From: Streptomyces mirabilis
GTDB taxonomy: Bacteria > Actinomycetota > Actinomycetes > Streptomycetales > Streptomycetaceae
Reading direction: 5' to 3'
Assembly (NCBI RefSeq): GCF_039503195.1
Contig: NZ_JBCJKP010000001.1
Coordinates: forward strand, 9,424,001 to 9,488,000
Length of the DNA stretch: 64,000 nucleotides
The position numbers and the translations under genes are program-made. Below, piece after piece: positions 18,616 to 26,282 of this stretch. Under the pieces are notes generated by a model. The model saw nothing but the letters and a program-made list of their open reading frames with translations, had not been told where the DNA came from and ran no database searches. The stretch's first letter is position 1. Each line of letters opens with the position of its first letter.

Positions 18616-19668
18616 ATGTCAGCATTGATCAGCCCCATCGACGAGGGAACCGGGCGACGCGGGCTCACCGCGAGGCCGCCGGCCCAGGTGCTGTCGACCC
18701 GCTCGGTTCCGCCGCACGAGAGCCTGGAGTTCTGGCACGACGCCGTGCTCGCCACCCTGGTCGGCATGGACATCAGCACCGACGGGCGGACCTATGACGC
18801 CACCATGCGCACGGATCGCCTCGCCGAGCTGCGGATCACCACGGTCGAGTGTGATCCCGGCGAGGTGCACCGGTCCCCGAGATTCATAGCCGCCGGCGAC
18901 GGCCGCCAGGTCTTCGTGGCGGTACAGGCCAGGGGCGTCGCGCAGGTGGAACAGGACGGCCGGATGACGGAGCTGCGACCGGGCGACATCGCGTTCTTCG
19001 AGACGATCCGCCCGTTCCGCACCCGCTTCCCCGAGCGGTTCCAGCTGAAGATCTTCGCGGTTCCTCGGACCCTGCTCTGTCAGGAGGAGGCGGAGCTGCA
19101 CGACATCACCGCGCGTGCGTGGCGCCCCACCGGGGGACTCCCGGCGCTGCTCTCCCCATTCCTGTCCCGGCTCGCCGACGCGTCCGACTCCTACAGCGCC
19201 CCCGTCGGCGAACGGCTCGCGGCCAACGTCGTAGACCTGATGGCGGCCACCGCGGCCCAGTGCGCGGGACGGGAGACCGGTGAGCTTCCCGGCGCGGGGC
19301 GTGTGTTGCTGCTGCGCGTGCAGAACTTCATCCGCTGGCACCTGTCCGACCCCGACCTGACCCCGCAGGTCGTGGCCCGTGCCCACGGCATCTCGGTCCG
19401 CTACCTGCACCGGCTGTTCGAGGGCGAGGGCACCACCGTCTGCCAGTGGATCCGCGACCTACGACTTCAGGAATGCTGCGTCGACCTCGCCACGGCGGCC
19501 GCGGGAACCGCCGACCTGGGGAGAGTCGCCCGCCGCTGGGGATTCAACGGCTCCGCCCACCTGGGACGGGTCTTCCGCTCCTCCCTCGGCCTCTCCCCGA
19601 CGGACTGGCTCCGACGCGAGCACGCCCGGCGCGGACGTGGGGAGCAGCCGTGGCCGAACCCCAACTGA
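18616..19668 (+). CDS. AraC-family regulator with AraC-binding-like N-terminal domain
   Basis: A 350-residue regulator. Residues ~30-200 form the AraC_binding_2-type sensor (SLEFWHDAVLATLVGMDI ... LRPGDIAFFETIRPFRTRFPERFQLKIFAVPR). The C-terminus is an AraC HTH pair (VVARAHGISVRYLHRLFEGEGTTVCQWIRDLRLQECCVDL ... GRVARRWGFNGSAHLGRVFRSSLGLSPTDW). Its last 19 bp overlap the next AraC gene, a close paralog, so the two are translated from one transcript. Both are flanked by HSL esterases, which are their likely targets. Confidence 0.85.
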   Translation: MSALISPIDEGTGRRGLTARPPAQVLSTRSVPPHESLEFWHDAVLATLVGMDISTDGRTYDATMRTDRLAELRITTVECDPGEVHRSPRFIAAGDGRQVFVAVQARGVAQVEQDGRMTELRPGDIAFFETIRPFRTRFPERFQLKIFAVPRTLLCQEEAELHDITARAWRPTGGLPALLSPFLSRLADASDSYSAPVGERLAANVVDLMAATAAQCAGRETGELPGAGRVLLLRVQNFIRWHLSDPDLTPQVVARAHGISVRYLHRLFEGEGTTVCQWIRDLRLQECCVDLATAAAGTADLGRVARRWGFNGSAHLGRVFRSSLGLSPTDWLRREHARRGRGEQPWPNPN

Positions 19669-20705
19669 CCACAAACGCCGATGCGCTCGTGTTCTCGACC
19701 CGGAAGCTGGCCCCCGAGGACAGGACGGCCGCCTGGCAGGAGGCGCTCTCCCGCGTCCTCGTCGAGGTCGAGGTGTCGCCGGTGCCCGGCACCGACCCCT
19801 GGACGGGGACACTGCGCGCCGAGCGGTTCGGAGCCCTTCAGATCGCCACCGAGGAGACCGGCGCCCCGGTGACGATCGTGCGCACCTCGGCCGCCGTGGC
19901 CGCCGACAGCCGCTCGCATGTGCTGCTTCGCCAGCAGCTGCACGGCTCCGTCCTGTTGTTGCAGGACGGGCGGGCCACGCGGCTGGACCCGGGTGGCCTG
20001 GCGTTCCACGACGCGAGCCGACCGTTCAAGCTCGTCATCACCTCCGACCAGCGCGCCCGGATCCTGATGCTGCCGCGGGCGCTGCTCCGGCTGGAGGAAG
20101 CGCAGCTGCGCCGCCTCACCGCGACGGTCCTGGACGACGCCGAGGATGCCCCGGCCGGCCTGTTGCTGCCGCTGCTGTCCGGTCTGGCCGAGGAGTCCCT
20201 CGCCGCCGCGCCGGCCCTGCGTGAGCGGCTCGCCCGCGCCACGGCGGACCTGGTCGCGGTCCTGGCGCTGCACCAGGCGGGGGCTCAGGAGGCGGAGCAG
20301 CGGCGGCCCGGGGCAGAACTTCTGGACCGGATCAAGGCCCATATGGAGACCCGCCTGGGCGAGCCGGGACTCTCCCCGCAGGACATCGCCGACCGCAACG
20401 GCGTCTCCCTGCGCTACCTGCACCGGCTCTTCCAGCGGGAGGGGACCACCGTCAACTCCTGGGTGCGTGCCCGCCGCCTGGAGGCTGCGAGCGAGGAACT
20501 GGCCCGGCCCGACGCGGCCCGGCGCACGATCGCCGTCGTAGCGGCGCGCTGGGGCTTCGCCAGCTCCGCGCACTTCAGCCGGGTCTTCCGCGAGGCCTAC
20601 GACATGTCGCCGGTCGAGTGGCGACGAGCGTCCTGGGCGGCGCGGTGCACTGGCGGTCCGGAAGCCGTGCACGGGCGGACAAGCCTCCACGCCGCCGATT
20701 CCTAG
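19650..20705 (+). CDS. AraC-family regulator, paralog of the upstream gene
   Basis: A 351-residue protein of the same design as its neighbour: sensor domain (AAWQEALSRVLVEVEVSPV ... GGLAFHDASRPFKLVITSDQRARILMLPR) and AraC HTH (IADRNGVSLRYLHRLFQREGTTVNSWVRARRLEAASEEL ... VVAARWGFASSAHFSRVFREAYDMSPVEW). GTG 19650 is chosen because GGGGAG lies 7 bp upstream; it overlaps the previous gene by 19 bp. The shared promoter element of the stress island begins inside its 3' end (20645) and drives the esterase that follows. Confidence 0.85.
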   Translation: MAEPQLTTNADALVFSTRKLAPEDRTAAWQEALSRVLVEVEVSPVPGTDPWTGTLRAERFGALQIATEETGAPVTIVRTSAAVAADSRSHVLLRQQLHGSVLLLQDGRATRLDPGGLAFHDASRPFKLVITSDQRARILMLPRALLRLEEAQLRRLTATVLDDAEDAPAGLLLPLLSGLAEESLAAAPALRERLARATADLVAVLALHQAGAQEAEQRRPGAELLDRIKAHMETRLGEPGLSPQDIADRNGVSLRYLHRLFQREGTTVNSWVRARRLEAASEELARPDAARRTIAVVAARWGFASSAHFSRVFREAYDMSPVEWRRASWAARCTGGPEAVHGRTSLHAADS

Positions 20706-20708
20706 CCT
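20645..20708 (+). promoter_or_regulatory. Promoter E of the shared 14-mer regulon (esterase)
   Basis: Sites GTGCACTGGCGGTC (20645-20658) and GTGCACGGGCGGAC (20667-20680) are 22 bp apart. TAGCCT at 20703-20708 begins 36 bp after the proximal site. Transcription would start near 20714, 33 bp before the esterase ATG. Most of it lies in the coding end of the AraC gene. Confidence 0.65.
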
Positions 20709-20746
20709 GGATACCGATGTCAGTCACAACATCCAGGGAGCAGAAA

Positions 20747-21718
20747 ATGTCTGACGACACGTCAGTAGTCGCCCCCTTGCTGGAGCCGGAGGCGCAGGCC
20801 TTCGTGGAGGCCACCGCCAATCCGCCGTACCTGTTCGACCTCGCCCCGGCGGAGGGTCGCAAGGCCGTCGACGAGGTGCAGTCCGGCGAGATCGAGATGC
20901 CGGACATCGACGAGGAGTGGGTCACCGTCCCGGGCGGTCCGACGGGCAGCGTCCGGGCCCGGATCGTCAAGCCCGCCGGCGTCACCGGCACCCTCCCGGT
21001 GATCCTCTACATCCACGGTGCGGGCTGGGTGTTCGGCAACGCCCACACCCACGACCGCCTGGTCCGCGAACTGGCCGTGGGCGCCGAGGCCGCGGTGGTC
21101 TTCCCCGAGTACGACCTCTCGCCCGAGGCCCGCTACCCGGTCGCCATCGAGCAGAACTACACGGTCGCCCAGTGGGTCGTGCAGCAGGGCGCGTCCAAGG
21201 GCCTGGACGGCAGCCGCCTCGCGGTGGCCGGCGACTCCGTCGGCGGCAACATGACCGCCGCGCTGACCCTGATGGCCAAGGAGCGCGGCGATGTCCCGCT
21301 GCTCCAGCAGGTCCTGTTCTACCCGGTCACCGACGCGAACTTCGACACCGGCTCCTACCACCAGTTCGCGGAGGGCTACTTCCTGCGCCGCGACGGCATG
21401 CAGTGGTTCTGGGACCAGTACACGACCGACGAGGCCGACCGCGCCCAGATCACCGCCTCCCCGCTGCGCGCCACCACCGAGCAGCTCACCGGCCTGCCCC
21501 CGGCCCTGGTCATCACCGGCGAGGCCGACGTCCTGCGCGACGAGGGCGAGGCCTACGCGGGCAAGCTGCGTACGGCCGGAGTGCCCGTCACCGCCGTGCG
21601 CTTCCAGGGCATCATCCACGACTTCGTGATGCTCAACGCCCTGCGCGGCACCCACGCCGCCGAGGCCGCGCTGACGATGGCCACCCGCACGCTGCACACC
21701 GCGCTGCACGCGGGCTGA
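20747..21718 (+). CDS. HSL-type alpha/beta hydrolase (esterase)
   Basis: A 323-residue esterase with HGAGW oxyanion motif, GDSVGG nucleophile elbow (Ser164, codon TCC), the acid in ITGEADVLRDEG and the base in IIHDFVMLNALRG. No signal peptide, so cytosolic. ATG 20747 is preceded by AGGGAG at good spacing. It carries the intact Ser that the paralog at 17533 lacks. The upstream promoter has the same two-site element as dps, cydA and poxB, which puts a plain carboxylesterase into that regulon. Natural substrate unknown; family acts on short acyl esters. Confidence 0.85.
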   Translation: MSDDTSVVAPLLEPEAQAFVEATANPPYLFDLAPAEGRKAVDEVQSGEIEMPDIDEEWVTVPGGPTGSVRARIVKPAGVTGTLPVILYIHGAGWVFGNAHTHDRLVRELAVGAEAAVVFPEYDLSPEARYPVAIEQNYTVAQWVVQQGASKGLDGSRLAVAGDSVGGNMTAALTLMAKERGDVPLLQQVLFYPVTDANFDTGSYHQFAEGYFLRRDGMQWFWDQYTTDEADRAQITASPLRATTEQLTGLPPALVITGEADVLRDEGEAYAGKLRTAGVPVTAVRFQGIIHDFVMLNALRGTHAAEAALTMATRTLHTALHAG

Positions 21719-21899
21719 CGATCCGGATCGAGGTCCCCACGCGGGGCTACGCGCCACCGTCCGCCCTCCCGTGGCCTCGTCCCCACCCCTGTTCCGTAGG
21801 AAGGCAGGGGCGGGACCGACGTCTCCGTCGGCACCACCTGGTTCCGGGCGACTTGCGTGGCCGGCGTCGAGGGACGAGGCCGGCTTCTCGCATCTGCCA

Positions 21900-22067
21900 G
21901 CACAGGAGAACATCCTCGCCGACGCCCGCGACGCGACCGCCCGCATGAATGAGTTGGGGGACGACGGGACGCAGGACCTGCCCGTCGCGCAGGTCATTCG
22001 CACCGGCGAGTTCCCAAACCGGTTCCTGGCGGAGCAGTTGGCGGTCACCACTTTTGTCCACAGCTGA
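21900..22067 (+). pseudogene. C-terminal fragment of a Dps-family gene
   Basis: The frame ILADARDATARMNELGDDGTQDLPVAQVIRTGEFPNRFLAEQLAVT matches, almost residue for residue, the end of the intact Dps at 25466-26044 (ILVDAHDAASRTAELGDDGTNDLLVSQVIRTGERQAWFLAEHLVDT). The ferroxidase N-terminal half is missing. It ends at TGA 22067, 16 bp before the WhiB start. It is a remnant of a second dps copy. Confidence 0.75.
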
Positions 22068-22083
22068 GCGAAGGGGCAGTGCG

Positions 22084-22341
22084 ATGAAGCCACTTGGCGC
22101 GAAGCCCCTCCTCGACGAGTGGGACTGGCAGAGTGCGGCGTCCTGCCGCGGCATGGACAGCTCCGTCTTCTTCTCCTCGTCCCACGAACGCGGCAGCAAG
22201 CGACGGCAGCGCGAACTGCGCGCCCAGGCCATCTGCCGCTACTGCCCGGTCCGACGGCCCTGCGCCGACTTCGCGCTGCGGACCGCCCAGACCTACGGAG
22301 TGTGGGGAGGCCTCACCGAGGCCGACCGCAACGCCGGTTGA
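22084..22341 (+). CDS. WhiB-family Fe-S transcriptional regulator
   Basis: An 85-residue protein with the four WhiB cysteines: C21 (AASCRGMD), C51, C54 and C60 (ICRYCPVRRPC), which ligate a [4Fe-4S] cluster. It also has the GVWGG turn (consensus G(I/V)WGG) followed by a basic-acidic tail. Wbl proteins sense O2 or NO and bind sigma factor to steer transcription. ATG 22084 has AAGGGG nearby. Placed beside a dps fragment and upstream of a redox-stress island, it is a candidate sensor for those genes, but the sequence does not prove it. Confidence 0.9.
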   Translation: MKPLGAKPLLDEWDWQSAASCRGMDSSVFFSSSHERGSKRRQRELRAQAICRYCPVRRPCADFALRTAQTYGVWGGLTEADRNAG

Positions 22342-22411
22342 AGGTCCCAACTCCACCTATTGGTCCACCTCTTCACCCCGCCCCGTGCGGGGTCCCAGTA
22401 CAGGAGACCTC

Positions 22412-23296
22412 ATGCGTATCCTCCCCTCGGCCCGCCGGGCACTCGTCCTCACCTGCACGGCAGCCGCCGCCGGTGCCCTGGCCTTCTCGGCGCCCGTCAC
22501 GGCAGCGACCTCGCAGACCGCAGCGGCCCAGACCGCCACCGAGCACAGCGAGGCGCAGACCAAGCCCACGATCGTGCTCGTGCACGGCGCCTGGGCCGAC
22601 GCGTCGAGCTGGAACGCCGTCATGTCCCGCCTGCTGCACGCGGGCTACACGGTCTACGCGCCGCCGAACCCGCTGCGCGGAGTGAGCGCCGACGCGGAGA
22701 CGATCCGTGACTTCGTCGCCTCGATCCCGGGCCCGGTCGTGCTGGTGGGCCACTCCTACGGTGGGATGGTCATCACCAACGCGGCCGCCGGCAGCTCGAA
22801 CGTGCGCGCTCTGGTCTACGACGACGCCTACATCCCCGACGAGGGCGAGACCGTGTTCCAGATCAACGCCGCCCAGCCCGGGTCGTGCGTCACCGCGGAC
22901 CCGGCGACCTTCCTCAATCTCGTGCCGTACCCGGGCGCCCCGGCCGGCGATGCCGACGCCTACCTCAAGTACGCCCCCAACGGCAGCTACCGGGGCTTCA
23001 CCGGCTGCTTCGCCAACGGCGTCCCGGCCGCGCGGGCCAGACTGCTGGCCGCAGGACAGCGGCCCTTCGCCGTCAGCGCGGGCTCGCAGCCCTCGGGGAC
23101 GCCCGCATGGAAGTCGCTCCCGTCCTGGGCGGTCGTCGGCACCGAGGACCACGTCATCCCGCCGGCTGAGCAGCTCTTCATGGCGAAGCGGGCCGGCGCG
23201 CACGTCGTCGAGGTCGCCGCGGGCCACCTGTCCCTGATCACCCGTGCCGACACCGTCGCCGACACGATCATCACGGCGGCCCGGTCCGCCGGCTGA
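22412..23296 (+). CDS. Secreted alpha/beta hydrolase
   Basis: A 294-residue protein. Residues 1-32 are a Sec signal peptide (RRALVLTCTAAAAGALAFSAPVTAA). The fold motifs are VLVHGAWADASSW, the nucleophile elbow GHSYGG, an acid in VVGTEDHVIPP and a base in AAGHLSLI. Two cysteines (in GSCVTA and TGCFA) may form a disulfide. ATG 22412 has CAGGAG 6 bp upstream. It resembles the esterase/salicylate-type alpha/beta hydrolases often exported by Streptomyces. Followed by a strong terminator facing the FMN reductase. Confidence 0.85.
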   Translation: MRILPSARRALVLTCTAAAAGALAFSAPVTAATSQTAAAQTATEHSEAQTKPTIVLVHGAWADASSWNAVMSRLLHAGYTVYAPPNPLRGVSADAETIRDFVASIPGPVVLVGHSYGGMVITNAAAGSSNVRALVYDDAYIPDEGETVFQINAAQPGSCVTADPATFLNLVPYPGAPAGDADAYLKYAPNGSYRGFTGCFANGVPAARARLLAAGQRPFAVSAGSQPSGTPAWKSLPSWAVVGTEDHVIPPAEQLFMAKRAGAHVVEVAAGHLSLITRADTVADTIITAARSAG

Positions 23297-23314
23297 GACC
23301 TGGCCGTTCGGCAA

Positions 23315-23352
23315 GGGTCAGGGGTCGCCACCGAGGTGGCGACCCCTGACCC
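23315..23352. terminator. Bidirectional hairpin terminator
   Basis: An 18-bp perfect inverted repeat (arms 23315-23332 and 23335-23352, centre GA) lies between the convergent stops of the secreted hydrolase (23296) and the FMN reductase (23361). No T-run, as is common in Streptomyces. Confidence 0.8.
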
Positions 23353-23360
23353 GGACGCGT

Positions 23361-23975
23361 TCAGTCGAAGCGCAGATCGGAGAGCCGCTTCCTGGACGAG
23401 GCGGGGTCGTCTTCGGAGAGCGGCCCATCTGCTCTGGTGACCAGGATTGAGGCCATCTCCCGGCCGGCCCGCTGTATACGTGCCCGCAGCCCCTCCGTGT
23501 GTGCGCTGCCGCCGGTTCCCCAGTCCTCGGACGCGGCGTAGACACCGGTCGGGACGACCACGGCACGCACGTGGGCGAAGAGCGGACGCAGTGCGTGATC
23601 CAGGACCAGCGAGTGGCGGGGAGTGCCTCCCGTCGCCGCGATCAGGACCGGTTTGCCCGTGAGAGCGTCCGGATCGATCAGATCGAAGAAGGACTTGAAC
23701 AGCCCGCTGTACGAGGCGCTGAACACCGGTGTCACGGCGACCAGGCTGTCTGCGTCCGTCACCGCTGCGATCGCAGTGGCCAGTTGCGCTGCGGGGAAAC
23801 CGGTCACGAGGCTGTTGGCGATGGCGACAGCCAGGGCACGCAACTCGATGACATCCACGTCCCCCTTGTGGCCTTGATCGGCGAGTTCATCGCAGACCGC
23901 GTCAGCGAGGCGGTCTGCGAGCAGGCGTGTGGAGGACGGGACGCTCAGCCCCGCCGAGACGACTACGACCTTCAT
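23361..23975 (-). CDS. NAD(P)H-dependent FMN reductase (flavodoxin-like, CE1759 type)
   Basis: A 204-residue flavodoxin-fold FMN reductase: VVVVSAGLSVPSSTRLLADRL at the N-terminus (phosphate loop), LVAVTPVFSASYSGLFKSFFDLIDPDALTGKPVLIAATGG in the middle. Such proteins supply reduced FMN to a partner monooxygenase. The ATG overlaps the stop of the LLM gene upstream by 4 bp (ATGA 23972-23975), so the two are translationally coupled and probably form one two-component system. Confidence 0.85.
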   Translation of the reverse strand: MKVVVVSAGLSVPSSTRLLADRLADAVCDELADQGHKGDVDVIELRALAVAIANSLVTGFPAAQLATAIAAVTDADSLVAVTPVFSASYSGLFKSFFDLIDPDALTGKPVLIAATGGTPRHSLVLDHALRPLFAHVRAVVVPTGVYAASEDWGTGGSAHTEGLRARIQRAGREMASILVTRADGPLSEDDPASSRKRLSDLRFD

Positions 23976-25075
23976 ACAACGGTCACCGCTTTCGAAGAGG
24001 CTTCTGCGGCGGAAGCGAGCAGGGACTGGTGGGTCGGTGCCTCCGGAACGTTCGCAGGGCGGCCGTTCGCGAACTCCTTGCGCAGTACGGGTACGACCTC
24101 CTCGCCGAGCAGGTCGAGCTGCTCGAGGACCGTCTTCAGCGGCAGCCCGGCGTGGTCCACCAGGAACAGCTGGCGCTGGTAGTCACCGGCGTACTCGCGG
24201 AAGGCCAGGGTCTTCTCGATGACCTCCTGCGGGGAGCCGACGGTCAGCGGGGTCTGGTCGGTGAACTCCTCCAGGGAGGGTCCGTGCCCGTAGACCGGCG
24301 CGTTGTCGAAGTACGGCCGGAACTCGCGCACGGCGTCCTGGGAGTTCTTCCGCATGAACACCTGCCCGCCGAGACCGACGATCGCCTGCTCGGGCGTGCC
24401 GTGCCCGTAGTGCGCGTACCGCTCCCGGTACAACTCGACCATCCGCTGGGTGTGGTCGGCCGGCCAGAAGATGTTGTTGTGGAAGAAGCCGTCGCCGTAG
24501 TAGGCGGCCTGTTCGGCGATCTCCGTGGAGCGGATGGAGCCGTGCCAGACGAACGGCGCCACACCGTCCAGCGGACGCGGGGTGGAGGTGAAGCCCTGCA
24601 GCGGGCTGCGGAACTTGCCCTCCCAGTTGACGACGTCCTCGCGCCACAGCCGGCGCAGCAGGGCGTAGTTCTCGATGGCGAGGTTGATGCCTTGGCGGAT
24701 GTCCTGGCCGAACCAGGGGTAGACCGGCCCGGTGTTGCCGCGGCCCATCATCAGGTCCACCCGGCCGTCGGCCAGGTGCTGGAGCATGGCGAAGTCCTCG
24801 GCGATCTTCACCGGGTCGTTGGTGGTGATCAGGGTGGTCGAGGTGGAGAGGATCAGCTTCTCCGTCTGCGCGGCTATGTGGCCGAGCATCGTCGTCGGCG
24901 ACGAGGGCACGAACGGCGGGTTGTGGTGCTCGCCGGTCGCGAAGACGTCCAGGCCGACCTCCTCGGCCTTCAGCGCGATGGCGACCATGGCCTTGATGCG
25001 CTCGCGTTCGGTCGGCGTCCGGCCCGTGGTGGGGTCCGGTGTGACGTCGCCGACGCTGAAGATCCCGAACTGCAC
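23972..25075 (-). CDS. LLM-class flavin-dependent monooxygenase (CE1758 type)
   Basis: A 367-residue luciferase-like monooxygenase. It has the F420/FMN-binding TIM-barrel motifs QFGIFSVGD, LDVFATGEHHNPPF, TEKLILSTSTTLITTNDPVKIAEDFAMLQHLADGRVDLMMGRGN and YPWFGQD. GTG 25075 is chosen because GGAGGA lies 4 bp upstream. The downstream FMN reductase provides its flavin. The family acts on diverse small molecules; the substrate is unknown. Upstream (25076-25465) there is a ~390-bp gene-free stretch with no other features I can support. Confidence 0.85.
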   Translation of the reverse strand: MQFGIFSVGDVTPDPTTGRTPTERERIKAMVAIALKAEEVGLDVFATGEHHNPPFVPSSPTTMLGHIAAQTEKLILSTSTTLITTNDPVKIAEDFAMLQHLADGRVDLMMGRGNTGPVYPWFGQDIRQGINLAIENYALLRRLWREDVVNWEGKFRSPLQGFTSTPRPLDGVAPFVWHGSIRSTEIAEQAAYYGDGFFHNNIFWPADHTQRMVELYRERYAHYGHGTPEQAIVGLGGQVFMRKNSQDAVREFRPYFDNAPVYGHGPSLEEFTDQTPLTVGSPQEVIEKTLAFREYAGDYQRQLFLVDHAGLPLKTVLEQLDLLGEEVVPVLRKEFANGRPANVPEAPTHQSLLASAAEASSKAVTVV

Positions 25076-25465
25076 GATTCCTCCGTTTATCAGGTGATTG
25101 AATGGTTCTCGAAACGGCAGGAGTCCACTGCTCGGTCGGGAGGACGGTGCGTGCACGGTAAGTGGTCCCACGGCGTTGTCCTCCGCTGCCCCGTCGCACC
25201 GGGGGTCCGCGCCTTGCTCGCGTGGAACCCCCGGCCGACGTCAGGTGATGTGCCGCAACAGCGCGGTGACCGCCGGAGGTCTCTCGCCAGGAGGTCGTGC
25301 CACCATGATCTTCCAGCTCGTCGCCGTTCGGCGTCGCCCCGGCGAGCGCCCGCCAGGGTTATGTCAACAGCATCATGTTCCAGCGCCGGGTCGGCGGCCC
25401 GGCGTGCCGCACGTGCGGCCGTGACGAACGCGCACCGGCGAGCAGCGGCGGTCCGAGACCAGTGT

Positions 25466-26044
25466 TCAGGCGCGGACCAGCGGTGTGTCGACCAGGTGCT
25501 CGGCCAGGAACCACGCCTGCCGTTCACCGGTCCTGATCACCTGGGACACCAGCAGGTCGTTGGTGCCGTCGTCGCCCAGCTCGGCGGTCCGTGAGGCGGC
25601 GTCGTGGGCGTCGACGAGAATGGTCTCGTGGGCCTCCAGCAGCCGTGACAGCATGGCCGGCACCTCCTCCACCCCGTCCGGGGGCCGCGGAATCGACGTG
25701 ATCTCCGCGACGTGCCTGGGGTCGCCCACCGCGACTCCGCCCAGGGACTGGACGCGTTCGGCGATGGTGTCGATGATCTCAAGCTGTTCGCCCGCGTGCT
25801 TGTCCAGGACCAGGTGCAGCTGGTAGAAGGTCGCGCCGCGCATCAGCCAGTGGTGCTTCTTGTAGAGGCCGTAGAGGATCTGCGTGTCCGCGAGGGCCTT
25901 GTTCAGTCGCTGGCAGGAGTACATCCGTGCCTCGTAGGACAGAGCGACCGGGAACTGCTTGACGGTTCCGAACTCCTGGATCACCTCGCCCTTCTGGTGC
26001 AGCCATGGCTGGCTGCCGTTCACGGGCGTGGAATTGGTGGTCAT
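25466..26044 (-). CDS. dps: Dps-family DNA-binding ferritin
   Basis: A 192-residue Dps protein. YGLYKKHHWLMRGATFYQLHLVLDKHAGEQLEIIDTIAERVQSLGG carries the ferroxidase His/Asp/Glu residues shared between subunits of the dodecamer. The C-terminus ends in VRTGERQAWFLAEHLVDT, also seen in the fragment at 21900. Dps binds DNA, oxidises Fe(II) with H2O2 and protects against oxidative stress. ATG 26044 has GGGAGG 8 bp upstream. Its promoter is half of the divergent two-site array shared with the flavin oxidoreductase. Confidence 0.9.
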   Translation of the reverse strand: MTTNSTPVNGSQPWLHQKGEVIQEFGTVKQFPVALSYEARMYSCQRLNKALADTQILYGLYKKHHWLMRGATFYQLHLVLDKHAGEQLEIIDTIAERVQSLGGVAVGDPRHVAEITSIPRPPDGVEEVPAMLSRLLEAHETILVDAHDAASRTAELGDDGTNDLLVSQVIRTGERQAWFLAEHLVDTPLVRA

Positions 26045-26084
26045 GGTGCGCCTCCCGCGGTGCTGTGCTGTGTATACCCCGATG

Positions 26085-26149
26085 ACGCTAGGTGCCCGTT
26101 CGAGGGGCGGCTTGACCGGCAGTGCACGCGGTGGTGCCCGCCAGCGCAC
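26085..26149 (-). promoter_or_regulatory. Promoter A-minus of the shared 14-mer regulon (dps)
   Basis: On the minus strand: distal site GTGCGCTGGCGGGC (complement 26136-26149), proximal GTGCACTGCCGGTC (complement 26114-26127), 22 bp apart, and TAGCGT (complement 26085-26090) beginning 37 bp after the proximal site. Confidence 0.7.
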
Positions 26150-26172
26150 TGTGGCCGGTGCCCGTCCTCGGC

Positions 26173-26236
26173 GTTCGCTCTCGGGCAGGTATTCGTGCGC
26201 TGGCGGACCAGGGCCGTTGTCGGGCCGCTCTAGCCT
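26173..26236 (+). promoter_or_regulatory. Promoter A-plus of the shared 14-mer regulon (flavin oxidoreductase)
   Basis: Distal GTTCGCTCTCGGGC (26173-26186), proximal GTGCGCTGGCGGAC (26195-26208), 22 bp apart, and TAGCCT at 26231-26236, 36 bp after the proximal site. Expected start of transcription near 26243, 40 bp before the ATG. Confidence 0.7.
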
Positions 26237-26282
26237 CACCGGGACAGTCCAGGTCCGGAGAGCCGGTGGAGCGAGGAGAGAC

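Noticed and set aside
22357-22411. Attenuator hairpin before the secreted hydrolase
   Set aside because: Only short complementary runs (CCCCGTGCGGGG) with no convincing structure.
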